Shown here one piece after another: positions 7,829 to 17,322 of a DNA stretch of 64,000 nucleotides. The notes beneath the pieces were generated by a model that did not search any database, had not been told where the DNA came from, and saw only the letters and a list, made by a program, of their open reading frames with translations. The stretch is taken from positions 1,364,001 to 1,428,000 of the forward strand of contig CBDFMN010000003.1 in the NCBI GenBank assembly GCA_965249685.1, read 5' to 3'. The stretch is from RH-AL1 sp965249685. Its GTDB lineage: Bacteria; Pseudomonadota; Alphaproteobacteria; Rhizobiales; Beijerinckiaceae. Each line of letters begins with the position of its first letter. Positions within the stretch are counted from its first letter, which is position 1. The translations under genes were made by a program, and so were the position numbers.

Positions 7829-8698
7829 ATGACTTCCAGGGCAAGGCTGACCTTGAGGCACGATTTTTGTGCCGATGCCGAAGCCAGGGAGGCCCACGCC
7901 GCGCTGATGCGGGACGTGTTCGATCTCGACGTGGCAGCGCAAGACCGGCTCACCGGCTCGGACCCCACGGGCTATCCCGTCGCCTTTTTCGACGTTGACG
8001 GCGCCTGCGTCGCCAGCGCGGAGAGCTTCCCTTTACGACTGCGCGTCGACGGGCGCTCCCGGGAGGTGACGGGCATCCGCTTGGTCGCGACCGCGCAGGC
8101 CTGGCGCGGTCTCGGGCTGTTCCGAACCTTGATGACTGACATCCTTGCGCGCTGCGACGCCGACGGGGGCCTCGCCATGCTCTACGCCGAGCATGCCGCC
8201 CTTTACGCTCCCTTTGGCTTCGTTAGCCTGCCGCAGCACAAGCGCGTCGGCCCTCCACCCAGGGTGGCACCGGCAGCGTCCCGGGCGCGACGTCTCGACC
8301 TCGGACGAAAGGACGACATCGCGCTGCTCCGAGGCCTGCTGGCCGCCCGCGCGCCCGTGTCGGACCATGTCGCGGTGGAGGGAGGCGCGTCGCTGTTCCT
8401 CACCGGCCTCGGCGGGGCCACGCTCCACTACAGCGCCGCCCTCGATGCGATCGTGGTCTCGGAAACCGATGGCGACGTCTTTACCGTCGTCGATCTCGTC
8501 GCTGCACAAATCCCGACGCTTGCCGGCGTCCTCGCAGCTGTGGGCAGCGCGCCGGCCTGGGTCGAGGTGCTCTTCCCCACCGACAAGCTCGCGTGGGATG
8601 GGTGCGCCGAACGTGACGAGACAGGGCTCATGATGCGTGGCCCCATGCCTGACGCGTTCGGCAGGCCCTTCATGTTGCCGCCGACCACCGAGTTCTAA
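7829..8698 (+). CDS. GNAT-family N-acetyltransferase
   Basis: 289 residues with an N-terminal GNAT domain (about 1-150). VTGIRLVATAQAWRGLGLFRTLM contains the acetyl-CoA pyrophosphate-binding R/QxxGxG/A-type loop (here QAWRGLG), followed by AMLYAEHAALYAPFGFV, the usual strand-7 'YxxFGF' feature. The C-terminal 130 residues form a second domain (LDLGRKDDIALLRGLLAAR onward), reminiscent of the larger two-domain Eis-like acetyltransferases, but without obvious sterol-carrier fold motifs. The acceptor substrate is unknown. It closely follows the Old Yellow Enzyme gene. Confidence 0.8.
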   Translation: MTSRARLTLRHDFCADAEAREAHAALMRDVFDLDVAAQDRLTGSDPTGYPVAFFDVDGACVASAESFPLRLRVDGRSREVTGIRLVATAQAWRGLGLFRTLMTDILARCDADGGLAMLYAEHAALYAPFGFVSLPQHKRVGPPPRVAPAASRARRLDLGRKDDIALLRGLLAARAPVSDHVAVEGGASLFLTGLGGATLHYSAALDAIVVSETDGDVFTVVDLVAAQIPTLAGVLAAVGSAPAWVEVLFPTDKLAWDGCAERDETGLMMRGPMPDAFGRPFMLPPTTEF

Positions 8699-8762
8699 GG
8701 TCGAACGTCGTGCGGCAGAACCAATACCGCCGACGCCGGTTTGCGGTGCGGAGGACAACGCA

Positions 8763-9344
8763 ATGCTCGAGAACATCCCCGCCGCCCTCGGCCACGCCCT
8801 CAGCGGCATTCGGCCCGGCATGGAAAAGCTGACTTTCGCCACTCCCGAGCTGCGCGCTCCCGACACGGTCCGCGTCGCCAGCGAGGCTTTCGCAGACGGC
8901 GCGGCAATCCCGACGCGCTTCACCAGTGACGGCGCCAAAATCTCTCCCCCGCTCACGTTCGCGAACGTGCCCGCCGCGGCGCGATCCCTCGCGCTGATCG
9001 TGGAAGACGCCGACAGCCCGACGCCAGCGCCGCTTTGCCATGCGCTCGCCTGGAACATCGCTGCGGCCGACGGCGGCTTCCACGAGGCGGCGCTCGACAC
9101 CAATGCCATGCCGACGGCGCGATGCGGCGCGCTCGTCGGCAAGAACTCGTTCCTCGCGGCCGGCTGGTTGCCGCCCGATCCTCCGACCGGGCACGGCCCA
9201 CACCGTTACGCGTTCCAGGTCTTTGCGCTCGACTACCAACCCGCCCTCGCGGAGGGCTCGGGTCGCGGCGCGTTTGTCGATGCGCTGCGGGGCCATGTGG
9301 TCGCCAGGGGCCTGTTGGTGGGAACCTATGAGCGCGTCGGGTAG
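8763..9344 (+). CDS. YbhB/YbcL-type PEBP-family protein
   Basis: 193 residues of the phosphatidylethanolamine-binding/Raf-kinase-inhibitor-like family. Visible blocks are IPTRFTSDGAKISPPLTFANVPAAARSLALIVEDADSP, the H-x-LAWNI strand (CHALAWNI), and PPTGHGPHRYAFQVFAL, which together form the anion-binding pocket. Bacterial members are small cytosolic or periplasmic proteins of unsettled role. No signal peptide is seen with the ATG at 8763. The frame extends further upstream but overlaps the preceding gene. Confidence 0.88.
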   Translation: MLENIPAALGHALSGIRPGMEKLTFATPELRAPDTVRVASEAFADGAAIPTRFTSDGAKISPPLTFANVPAAARSLALIVEDADSPTPAPLCHALAWNIAAADGGFHEAALDTNAMPTARCGALVGKNSFLAAGWLPPDPPTGHGPHRYAFQVFALDYQPALAEGSGRGAFVDALRGHVVARGLLVGTYERVG

Positions 9345-9502
9345 GCCCCGCATGGGCCCACGCGGCTTGCCGCTGGCCAAAGCTGTAAGCAACCTCCACG
9401 GCGCATAGAAGGCATAGGCCACAGCTTAGTGTTTGACAGCTTCAGGAGCGGCTTCAATATCGATGCAACTATAGTAAACGCCTGACGTCGCAGAGATGAG
9501 CC

Positions 9503-9982
9503 GTGCCCGAACGCCTGAAGTTGGACATCAGCCTCTGTAACAACGCGGCCGCCAAACGAGCGTCGCGGCGTCTCGGCATCTTCTACGACGAGGTCCTCTC
9601 GCCGTGTAAGATCCGCGCGACGCAATACGCGTTGCTCGATCAGATCATGCGGTTGAAATCGCCTTCGATGACCGACCTCGCGCTCGCGCTTGTGCTCGAC
9701 CGTTCTGCGCTTTCGCACACGATCCGCCCACTCGAGCGGGATCAATTGATCGCTCTTCAGCCGTCACGCCACGACCGCCGCGTCAAGATCGTGACGCTGA
9801 CCGACCTCGGTAAGCAGAAGCTGGAAGCCTGCGGCGCGTTATGGCAGCGGGCACAGGCCCAGTTTGAGGCAGCGTTCGGTCCGGAGAACGCCGCCGACTT
9901 GCGCAAGACGATGGACCTGCTGGCCTCCCTGAACCTCGATGCTCGTCGTGCCCTTGGGGCAGGGCCAGCCACGGCGGCCTGA
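9503..9982 (+). CDS. MarR-family transcriptional regulator
   Basis: 159 residues with a winged helix: MTDLALALVLDRSALSHTIRPLERDQLI is the DNA-recognition helix region (about 52-80), and SRHDRRVKIVTLTDLGKQKL is the wing with the conserved DxR and TxxG motifs. Flanking helices provide the dimer interface; C12, C33 and C114 could in principle be redox-sensitive, as in OhrR/DUF24-like regulators. The GTG at 9503 is the only in-frame start near a plausible N-terminus. No operator was identified by eye, and the target is unknown. Confidence 0.9.
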   Translation: MPERLKLDISLCNNAAAKRASRRLGIFYDEVLSPCKIRATQYALLDQIMRLKSPSMTDLALALVLDRSALSHTIRPLERDQLIALQPSRHDRRVKIVTLTDLGKQKLEACGALWQRAQAQFEAAFGPENAADLRKTMDLLASLNLDARRALGAGPATAA

Positions 9983-10244
9983 GACAGAGACGCAGTCGTG
10001 AAATGGGGCTCTCGGGGGGATCCTTCGAGCCACGCCAACGAAACAAAGCTCGAATGGGTTTGCGGCGCACACAAGCGTGCGTCGAGACGGTGCCGCGTGT
10101 TTCGCGTCCGTGGAGCAGGTTCCAGCGCAAGTTCTATGAACGCCGGCTGAAGTTTCTCTCTATTGGCGGATCATCCGTTCGACCGGTCTGGCTGCGCGAC
10201 CAACACACGGCGCCTGATAGACAATGCCGCTTCAAGGACTTAGC
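9983..10244. other. non-coding stretch between marR and the tRNA gene
   Basis: About 260 bases with no supported gene; an 87-codon ORF here has no recognisable domain and runs into the tRNA. I see no clear hairpin with a T-run. Confidence 0.6.
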
Positions 10245-10319
10245 TGGTGCTGCGAGAGAGGATTGAACTCTCGACCTCTCCATTACCAATGGAGTGCTCT
10301 ACCACTGAGCTACCGCAGC
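10245..10319 (-). tRNA. tRNA-Thr (anticodon GGU)
   Basis: A complete 75-nt cloverleaf on the minus strand. The acceptor stem GCTGCGG pairs with TCGCAGC (one G-U), the D-arm is GCTC/GAGC, the anticodon stem CTCCA/TGGAG holds the loop TTGGTAA (anticodon GGT), and the T-arm is GAGAG/CTCTC with TTCAATC. The 3' CCA is encoded. No variable-arm insertion and no integrase nearby. Confidence 0.97.
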
Positions 10320-10557
10320 GAGACCTGCCGAGGCGGCGTCGGTGCGCGGGCATCGCAGGCTTCGCCTTGTGACATAGCAGGCTTAGCGAGACAAGCGAGG
10401 CTTCGAGAAAACGCCGGGCGTGCTTGTGAGCGCAGCCTCGAGCCCCTACAAGCGACATGGATATTTGGCTCTACCATCGGTGCTTTGGACGCAGCCGCGT
10501 GGACGGAAGGGTCGTCGTCGCGTGCGCGGCGCGGTCCAGGAGTTTAGGTTGCCTGCC
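10320..10557. other. non-coding stretch upstream of the tRNA and of the murA operon
   Basis: About 240 bases between the 5' side of the minus-strand tRNA and the small gene before murA. It must hold both promoters, but no convincing -35/-10 pair was found by eye. Confidence 0.5.
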
Positions 10558-10731
10558 ATGAGCGAGGACGCCAAGGCCGCGCGGAAGCGGCGGCTCGCGC
10601 AAGCGTTGCGTGACAACCTACGGCGCCGGAAGGCGGGCGCGCGGCCCGAATTGGGGGAGCCGCCCGCCGCTGCGGACCTGGCGGCACCCGAGGACCCAGG
10701 CGAGCGGCGCAGAACAGAGGATGAGGGATAG
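10558..10731 (+). CDS. 57-residue charged protein immediately before murA
   Basis: A short, highly charged protein: an arginine-rich N-terminal helix (KAARKRRLAQALRDNLRRRKAGAR) and an acidic, proline-containing tail. Its stop lies two bases before the murA ATG, so the genes are almost certainly co-transcribed and probably coupled. The basic amphipathic helix could bind nucleic acid or the membrane surface. I recognise no named family. Confidence 0.6.
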   Translation: MSEDAKAARKRRLAQALRDNLRRRKAGARPELGEPPAAADLAAPEDPGERRRTEDEG

Positions 10732-10733
10732 GC

Positions 10734-12029
<1,296 letters not shown>

Positions 12030-12078
12030 ACCGCGGCGTTGCCGGCATAAATCCTCCTTATCGCGAGAACGGCCCCGC

Positions 12079-12522
12079 ATGACCAAGCCCCTCCGCCTCG
12101 TCGCCATGGACGAGGACGACCTTGCTGTCCTTTCTGCCAACCTGCAGGATGCGACTGTCGCTGCGGCGGACATGACCTACCTGCCGCAGATCAAGCGCTT
12201 CGCTGCTGTCGGCAAACGGTTCGATTGGGTCCGTGCCGCCTCGGGCGCGACCGAGCGCTGCGCGACCGGCTTTCACTTCGAGCATGTCCTCGCTGTCGCG
12301 CGGACCGGCTTCGATCCCGTTGCAGATGGCGCATCGGTGCTGAACCTGCTGGCCATCGATTTCGAGGCGACGCAGGCCCCGGCTGGACGGATACGCCTGA
12401 CGTTCTCTGGCGGCGCGGCGGTCCGCCTCGATGTCGAGTGCCTAGAGGCGCAAATGAGCGATCTCGGACCGCGGTGGCCTTGCGACACGTGCCCCGCGCA
12501 CGCCCTTGACGAGACTGGCTGA
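12079..12522 (+). CDS. DUF2948-family protein
   Basis: 147 residues matching the alphaproteobacterial DUF2948 pattern: MTKPLRLVAMDEDDLAVLSANLQDA at the start, then MTYLPQIKRFAAVGKRFDW, a HFEHVLAV strand, LNLLAIDFE, and a GGAAVRLDVECLEAQMSDLGPRW C-terminus. The function is unknown; it usually lies next to murA (often with hisD), so a link to envelope synthesis has been suspected only from context. The ATG at 12079 is supported by the conserved N-terminus. Confidence 0.85.
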   Translation: MTKPLRLVAMDEDDLAVLSANLQDATVAAADMTYLPQIKRFAAVGKRFDWVRAASGATERCATGFHFEHVLAVARTGFDPVADGASVLNLLAIDFEATQAPAGRIRLTFSGGAAVRLDVECLEAQMSDLGPRWPCDTCPAHALDETG

Positions 12523-12590
12523 AGCCCGAAGACAGCCACGGCTACCTTGTCCGGATGGTTGGCGGTGGCATCCTGTCGGCGTGCGCTGTT

Positions 12591-12848
12591 TCAAGGCGTA
12601 GTCCGGTTCGTCTGGAGATCGCGCTCCGACTGTGGAACATTCGTCGGTTCGAGATACTGGGAAACGGTCTCGATCATCATCGCGCGCGTATCCAGAAAGG
12701 TACCATTCCGCGGGTTCAGCCGGTCGGAAGCCAACGTGGCGACGATGGCCGCGATCCTGTCGCGATCGATGGCTGTGGCCTGGTGCGCCCGCTGCAGCTC
12801 CGAAGCGACATCGTTCACCAAGGTCACGAGTGAAGAAGCTTCCAGCAT
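12591..12848 (-). CDS. hypothetical 85-residue helical protein
   Basis: A predicted mostly alpha-helical small protein (SSLVTLVNDVASELQRAHQATAIDRDRIAAIVATLASDRL, then IETVSQYLEP). There is no signal peptide, cysteine or known motif. It lies convergent to the DUF2948 gene and just downstream of the Crp/Fnr-like gene on the same strand (123-base gap). Weakly supported apart from an uninterrupted frame and sensible composition. Confidence 0.45.
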   Translation of the reverse strand: MLEASSLVTLVNDVASELQRAHQATAIDRDRIAAIVATLASDRLNPRNGTFLDTRAMMIETVSQYLEPTNVPQSERDLQTNRTTP

Positions 12849-12971
12849 AGCTGCACGTCCCTGCCTAAGCGATCTACGACCTTGGTGAAGGAGCCGGTGC
12901 GCGATCTCGCCGCCCCAAGCTTCGCTGCCTCCAAGACGTTGCTGCGGTCTCCGATCGATAGCCGCAGCCGC

Positions 12972-13688
12972 TCACGGAAAAGGCCCGATGAGGCGACGAT
13001 ACTCGGCTTCCGGCCGACCGTAGGAATCGCCGGCGAATTCCTCCAAGCCGCTACGGTTGCGGATGGTGACGTAGCCGCGGTCGCACCGGATGAAACCGTT
13101 GCCTTCCAGGATGTGTAACGAGGTCGTGACGCTCGACCGGCGCACCGACAGCATGATGGACATGAACTCGTGGGTCAGGGCCAGTTCGTTGGTGTCCGAA
13201 CGGTCATGGCACATCAACAGCCAGCGCGAGAGGCGCTCGTCGATAAGGTTGACGGCGTTGGAGAGGGTGGTGAAGCTCGTCTGCACGGACATCACATGCG
13301 CGAACTTCTGGAACAACAACGCGAGCGTCTTGCTGCCGTCCAGAGCCTCCAAGAAGATGCGCTGGTCGATGCGAAAGCCCGCGCCGGCCACCTGAATGAT
13401 CGTACGATACGGCGAGACGTCCGTGCGCGCCAGAGCGCCAACCGGCGCGAAACCATCCCGCCCGAAGAGAGCGACCTCGATCATCTGGCCCTCGGCCGAT
13501 ACGGCGATGACGGAGCCGATACCGGATTCGAGGAAATAAGCGTAGGCCGCTATTTTATTCGGCTCGTTCAGGATGAAGCCCTTGGGCAGATCGAGCGGTG
13601 TAAGGCCCTCGTTCAGAAGCGCGAAATCCTCCTCCGACAGCTTTGATAACAGGCGATTGCGTAGGGTCGATCGATCGTGAATGAGCAT
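12972..13688 (-). CDS. Crp/Fnr-family transcriptional regulator
   Basis: 238 residues from the ATG at 13688 (a longer frame to 13778 adds 30 unlikely residues). The N-terminal cyclic-nucleotide-binding-type beta-roll spans about 10-125 (PLDLPKGFILNEPNKIAAYAYFLESGIGSVIA, then MIEVALFGRDGFAPVGAL), followed by a long dimer helix and a C-terminal winged helix (LALTHEFMSIMLSVRRSSVTTSLHILEGNGFI). There is no cysteine set for an Fe-S cluster, and the cAMP-binding R-S pair is not evident, so the effector is unknown. It is divergent from another Crp/Fnr-like regulator at 13908. Confidence 0.87.
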   Translation of the reverse strand: MLIHDRSTLRNRLLSKLSEEDFALLNEGLTPLDLPKGFILNEPNKIAAYAYFLESGIGSVIAVSAEGQMIEVALFGRDGFAPVGALARTDVSPYRTIIQVAGAGFRIDQRIFLEALDGSKTLALLFQKFAHVMSVQTSFTTLSNAVNLIDERLSRWLLMCHDRSDTNELALTHEFMSIMLSVRRSSVTTSLHILEGNGFIRCDRGYVTIRNRSGLEEFAGDSYGRPEAEYRRLIGPFP

Positions 13689-13789
13689 GCTTCCCTCCCG
13701 TCCAGGCGAGACTGAAACGAATCCTCTCAGGTATTCCCAGCCTTGCGACCCAAGCGGGTGACGCGGGGTTATTATCATGCCTGCAAGCG

Positions 13790-13835
13790 GTAACCGAACG
13801 CGTTCCGGTCCAAACCTCTCATTGTACGGTTACGG
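13790..13835. promoter_or_regulatory. inverted GTAACCG repeats between two divergent Crp/Fnr genes
   Basis: GTAACCG at 13790-13796 is mirrored by CGGTTAC at 13827-13833. A perfect 10-bp palindrome GAACGCGTTC (13796-13805) sits next to the left copy. These lie in the 219-base shared upstream region and are plausible operator elements for one or both regulators. Confidence 0.4.
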
Positions 13836-13907
13836 ACAGTCTCTAAGGGTACCTTAAAAAAATGATACGCTCGGCCTTGGTCGAAAAGACTTACGTGAGG
13901 ACGTCGC

Positions 13908-14651
13908 GTGGATATGCCTCTCGTTCACGGCTCGAGCCGTCCCGTTCGGACGATTGATACGAACGTGCAGACGCTCAGGACCTTGGACCATAAGCTCCGG
14001 CGTTTCGAACGAGGCCAGGACATCGTCCGCGGAGGAGGACGCACGTCCAGCGCCTTCATCGTAACCGAAGGCTGGGCATGTTCGTACAAGACGCTAGCGA
14101 CGGATCGGCGTCAGATTACGTCGTTCTATCTCCCGGGCGACCTGCTGAGCGCGAACCTGTTTAGCCACGGCAGGGCCGATTACGCGGTGGAGTGCCTGAC
14201 GTCCGTTGCGGCCATGGAGTTCGCCGCGTCCGACTTCGATCTTTCGTCCCCGGGGTCGAGTGCGTGCCTCGTCCAGACGCTCGCGTGCAAGATGCAGTTG
14301 GCGATGTCCATTCAAAGCGAGTGGATCGTCAACCTGGGGCAACGGTCCGCCGCGGAGCGGCTCGGACACCTCCTGTGCGAAATCTTCCATCGCCTGCGCA
14401 AGGCCGGACTGACGGATCGCGACCAATGCTCGATCCCTCTGCGTCAGAGTCATCTGGCCGAAGCCACCGGCATCTCGCTGGTCCACGTGAACCGGCTGAT
14501 CAAAAGTCTTCGCAGTGCCGGCCTGATCGTCTCTCGCGGCCGCTATCTGGCGATCCCCGACCTGTCCGCGCTGGAGGCCGCCTCCTTGTTCAGCGCGGAC
14601 TACCTCGACGATCGCGCGTTCGACGGGTCTTCGAGGGCGGCTTCGGCCTGA
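13908..14651 (+). CDS. Crp/Fnr-family transcriptional regulator
   Basis: 247 residues. The beta-roll sensor domain is at about 20-120 (FERGQDIVRGGGRTSSAFIVTEGWACSYK, then ITSFYLPGDLLSANLF), followed by the dimerisation helix and an HTH of the Crp type (LRQSHLAEATGISLVHVNRLIKSLRSAGLIVSRGRYL, about 180-218). Spacing resembles the rhizobial regulators in the FixK/NnrR and 'Crp/Fnr, unknown effector' groups. No N-terminal Fe-S cysteine motif is present. The start is GTG 13908 or ATG 13914. It is divergent from its paralogue. Confidence 0.87.
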   Translation: MDMPLVHGSSRPVRTIDTNVQTLRTLDHKLRRFERGQDIVRGGGRTSSAFIVTEGWACSYKTLATDRRQITSFYLPGDLLSANLFSHGRADYAVECLTSVAAMEFAASDFDLSSPGSSACLVQTLACKMQLAMSIQSEWIVNLGQRSAAERLGHLLCEIFHRLRKAGLTDRDQCSIPLRQSHLAEATGISLVHVNRLIKSLRSAGLIVSRGRYLAIPDLSALEAASLFSADYLDDRAFDGSSRAASA

Positions 14652-14773
14652 CGACCGCTCGGTCGTGGGCGGGATCGAAGTCCGAACCGCCGGCCGGCGC
14701 TTTCCGCGCTGGATCGTGATCGTTTTGTTTTCGTCCCTATGGCGAGGGGGCGCCGTCTTCGGATGAGTAGTAG

Positions 14774-14803
14774 CGGGCGGGCCTCATCCGGTGGCCTCGC
14801 CCG
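14774..14803 (-). terminator. hairpin after uppP
   Basis: Directly after the uppP stop, a stem forms between CGGGCGGGCC and GGCCTCGCCCG (one bulged base) with a nine-base loop. It is a likely transcription end for uppP; no long T-run is visible. Confidence 0.5.
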
Positions 14804-15679
14804 TCAGTTCGCAAGCCACCCCGTCGCAACGCCGGCGAGCAAGACGATGCCGATGGCGAAGCGGTAGACGACGAACGGCCAAGCGGAGAACCGCTCCAGG
14901 ATGCGCAGCAGCCCCCAGATCGCGGCGAAGGCCGAGATGGAGGCGATGACCAGGCCGACGGCGAGGATAGACCAGCCGTGCGCGTCGAGTTGCGCCTTGT
15001 GCAGCTCGTAGATCTCTTTCAGACCGGCCGCCGCTATCGCGGGAATGCCGAGCAGAAAGGAGAACCGCGCGGCCTCGTCACGCTGCAGGTCACGGAAAAG
15101 CGCCGCGGTCAGCGTAGAGCCGGACCGCGAGACGCCGGGGATCAGCGCCCCGACCTGCGCCACGCCGACCACCATCGCATCCCGCAGGCTCACATTGTCG
15201 ATCGTACGTTGCGGCTTGCCATACCATTCGGCGAGGGCGAGCAGCGCGCCCATGACGATGCACGATAAGCCGATGACGGTAAGGGTCCGCAGCGGTGAAT
15301 TGCAGGCGTTGAGGATCGGCGCCAGCAGGACACCGGCGACGAGGATCGGCACGGTCGCCAACACGATCCAGCTTGCGAAACGGAAGTTCCAGTCGGCGAA
15401 GTCGCGGCGCCTGATGGCCGCGAGCGTCCCGACGGTGAGGCCGCGCACGTCCGCCCAAAAGTAGCTGACGACGGCGGCGAGCGCGGCGAGTTGCATGGCG
15501 GCGGAGAAGGCGGATCCCGGATCCTGCCAGCCGAGTAACGCCGGCACGATGCGCATGTGGGCGGTCGAGGAGATCGGCAGAAGCTCGGTAATCCCCTGGA
15601 CCACCCCCAGAAACGCGACTTTGGCGTAGCCGAGCCCAACGAAACCCGTGTCCAGTCCGGCCGTGCAGGCACCCGCCAT
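14804..15679 (-). CDS. uppP: undecaprenyl-diphosphate phosphatase
   Basis: About 291 residues, polytopic (roughly eight helices). It dephosphorylates undecaprenyl diphosphate to recycle the lipid carrier for cell wall synthesis. Signature motifs: GVVQGITELLPISSTAH (the catalytic E/Q motif I region) and GALIPGVSRSGSTLTAALF (motif II with the essential Ser and Arg). A GTG at 15691 would add four residues; the ATG at 15679 is preferred. Also known as bacA, conferring bacitracin tolerance when abundant. Confidence 0.96.
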   Translation of the reverse strand: MAGACTAGLDTGFVGLGYAKVAFLGVVQGITELLPISSTAHMRIVPALLGWQDPGSAFSAAMQLAALAAVVSYFWADVRGLTVGTLAAIRRRDFADWNFRFASWIVLATVPILVAGVLLAPILNACNSPLRTLTVIGLSCIVMGALLALAEWYGKPQRTIDNVSLRDAMVVGVAQVGALIPGVSRSGSTLTAALFRDLQRDEAARFSFLLGIPAIAAAGLKEIYELHKAQLDAHGWSILAVGLVIASISAFAAIWGLLRILERFSAWPFVVYRFAIGIVLLAGVATGWLAN

Positions 15680-15826
15680 CGCTGCGCTCACTCTCGACGC
15701 CGACGATTCGACCGGCCTGTTTTCATTTCAGGTTCGGTGCCAGAGATCAACGGGGCTCGGGCTCCAGAGCAATCCTTGCGAGGACGCCAAACGACGACAC
15801 TGGCGCCCTCGCAGGTGGTGAGCGAG

Positions 15827-16075
15827 CTATGTGCTCGAGCCGCTGCGCTCCAGCGCGCGCTGCTGCTTGTTATAGCGGTGGCGCTCGTACATTCCGGCGG
15901 CGCAGCCTAGAAGCGCCCCCTTGACCCCGTGACGTCCGGCGACGTGGCCAGCGACCGCGCCCGCAGCACCATACTTCAGGCAACCACCCGGCCTCGCTTG
16001 CGCGAGCGGAGCGGAGAGGGTCGCGCCGGCGACGATGCTGCCGCAAAGCGCTAGGGAAAGCATGATCTTTTTCAT
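15827..16075 (-). CDS. small exported glycine-zipper-like protein
   Basis: 82 residues starting with a strong signal peptide (MKKIMLSLALCGSIVAGATLSAPLAQA). The mature part has C..YGAAGAVAGHVAGRHGVKGALLGCAAGMYERHRY, a glycine-zipper-like segment with two cysteines, followed by a charged tail. It resembles small alphaproteobacterial periplasmic or outer-membrane-associated proteins. The longer ORF to 16123 adds residues before the signal peptide and is rejected as start. Confidence 0.7.
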   Translation of the reverse strand: MKKIMLSLALCGSIVAGATLSAPLAQARPGGCLKYGAAGAVAGHVAGRHGVKGALLGCAAGMYERHRYNKQQRALERSGSST

Positions 16076-16162
16076 CGAAGGCCCCGTGGGCGCGTGATGC
16101 GCACGGACAGATAACGCGGACAAAACGGCTTAGGTTCAGCCAGACGACCAGGGACTTTCGCC

Positions 16163-17266
16163 CTAGGCGGCAAGCGCGCCAACGATCGCGTCGCCCATCG
16201 CAGCCGTAGACACGGACGAGCTGGCGGCACCCTTGATGTCAGCCGTGCGCAAGCCTGTGGCGAGAACGGCGGCCACCGCCGCCTCTACTCGGTCGGCCAA
16301 GTCGCCGCGGTTGAACGTGTAGCGAAGCGCCATCGCGAACGAGCCGATCATGGCGATAGGGTTGGCGAGCCCCTGCCCGGTAATGTCGGGCGCCGAACCG
16401 TGCACCGGCTCGTACAGCGACTTACGGCGCCCCGTACGCGCGTCGAGGTCGCCGAGGGACGCGGACGGCAGCATGCCGATGGAACCCGTGAGCATGGCCG
16501 CGACGTCGGAGAGGACGTCGCCGAAGAGGTTGTCGGTGACGATCACGTCGTAGCGCTTGGGCGCGCGCACCAATTGCATCCCGAGCGAATCGGCCAACTC
16601 GTGCTCGAGCGTCACGTCGGCATAGTCGCTCTTGTGCAGGGCGGTGATGACCTCGTTCCACAGCACGCCGGACTTCATCACGTTGCGCTTCTCCGCCGAG
16701 ACGACGCGGTTGCCACGCCGGCGCGCCAGTTCAAAGGCGACCCGGCCGATGCGCTCGATCTCGTAGGTCTCGTAGACCTGCGTGTCGACCGCGCGCTTCT
16801 GCCCGTTGCCGAGGTCGGTGATCTCCTTGGGCGAACCAAAGTAGACGCCGCCGGTGAGTTCACGCACGAAGACGAGATCGAGCCCTTCGACGAGCTCACG
16901 CTTGAGCGAGGAGGCGTCCGCCAGCGCCGCGTAGCAGATGGCCGGCCGCAGGTTGGCGTAGAGGCCCATCTCCTTGCGAAGGCGCAGCAGGCCGTTCTCG
17001 GGCCGGAGGTCGAAGGCGACGCCGTTCCACTTCGGGCCGCCGACCGCTCCGAGCAGCACCGCGTCCGCGGCCTGTGCCTTGGCCATGTCGGCGTCGGAGA
17101 TCGGCACCCCGTGGGCGTCAAGCGCGGCGCCGCCGACGAGCCCGCGGTCGAGCGTGAAGCGCGCCGTTCCCTCCGCCTCGAAGACGCCGATCACCTTCTC
17201 GACTTCCGTCATCACCTCGGGGCCAATCCCATCGCCGGGCAGGAGCAAGAGGGAATAGGGAGTCAT
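16163..17266 (-). CDS. leuB: 3-isopropylmalate dehydrogenase
   Basis: 367 residues, usual length. NAD-dependent oxidative decarboxylation of 3-isopropylmalate in leucine biosynthesis. Seen: LLPGDGIGPEVMTEV at the start, the substrate-binding arginines in LRLRKEMGLYANLRP, the ELTGGVYFG segment, the VSAEKRNVMKSG lysine region, the catalytic/metal NLFGDVLSD aspartates, and the adenosine-binding EPVHGSAPDITGQGLANP. It stands alone here, without leuC/leuD. Downstream is the glycine-zipper protein on the same strand. Confidence 0.97.
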   Translation of the reverse strand: MTPYSLLLLPGDGIGPEVMTEVEKVIGVFEAEGTARFTLDRGLVGGAALDAHGVPISDADMAKAQAADAVLLGAVGGPKWNGVAFDLRPENGLLRLRKEMGLYANLRPAICYAALADASSLKRELVEGLDLVFVRELTGGVYFGSPKEITDLGNGQKRAVDTQVYETYEIERIGRVAFELARRRGNRVVSAEKRNVMKSGVLWNEVITALHKSDYADVTLEHELADSLGMQLVRAPKRYDVIVTDNLFGDVLSDVAAMLTGSIGMLPSASLGDLDARTGRRKSLYEPVHGSAPDITGQGLANPIAMIGSFAMALRYTFNRGDLADRVEAAVAAVLATGLRTADIKGAASSSVSTAAMGDAIVGALAA

Positions 17267-17322
17267 GGACGACGGCCTCGCGGGAACGGGAGCGGCCTTG
17301 AAGCACGGGAGCTCCCTCTTGG

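Noticed and set aside
6238..7968. 576-residue antisense ORF
   Set aside because: Shadow of the Old Yellow Enzyme gene; the sense protein has clear motifs, the antisense has none.
10003..10266. 87-residue ORF before the tRNA
   Set aside because: No domain, no good start signal, and it runs into the tRNA gene.
10240..10458. 72-residue ORF ending SVVEHSIGNGEVESSILSRSTS
   Set aside because: A translated tRNA sequence commonly mis-called as protein; it overlaps tRNA-Thr.
13790..13811. GTAACC as a second SigF-type promoter
   Set aside because: At the 16-base spacing the -10 position reads AAAC, not CGAA, on the plus strand, and the minus-strand copy also lacks it.
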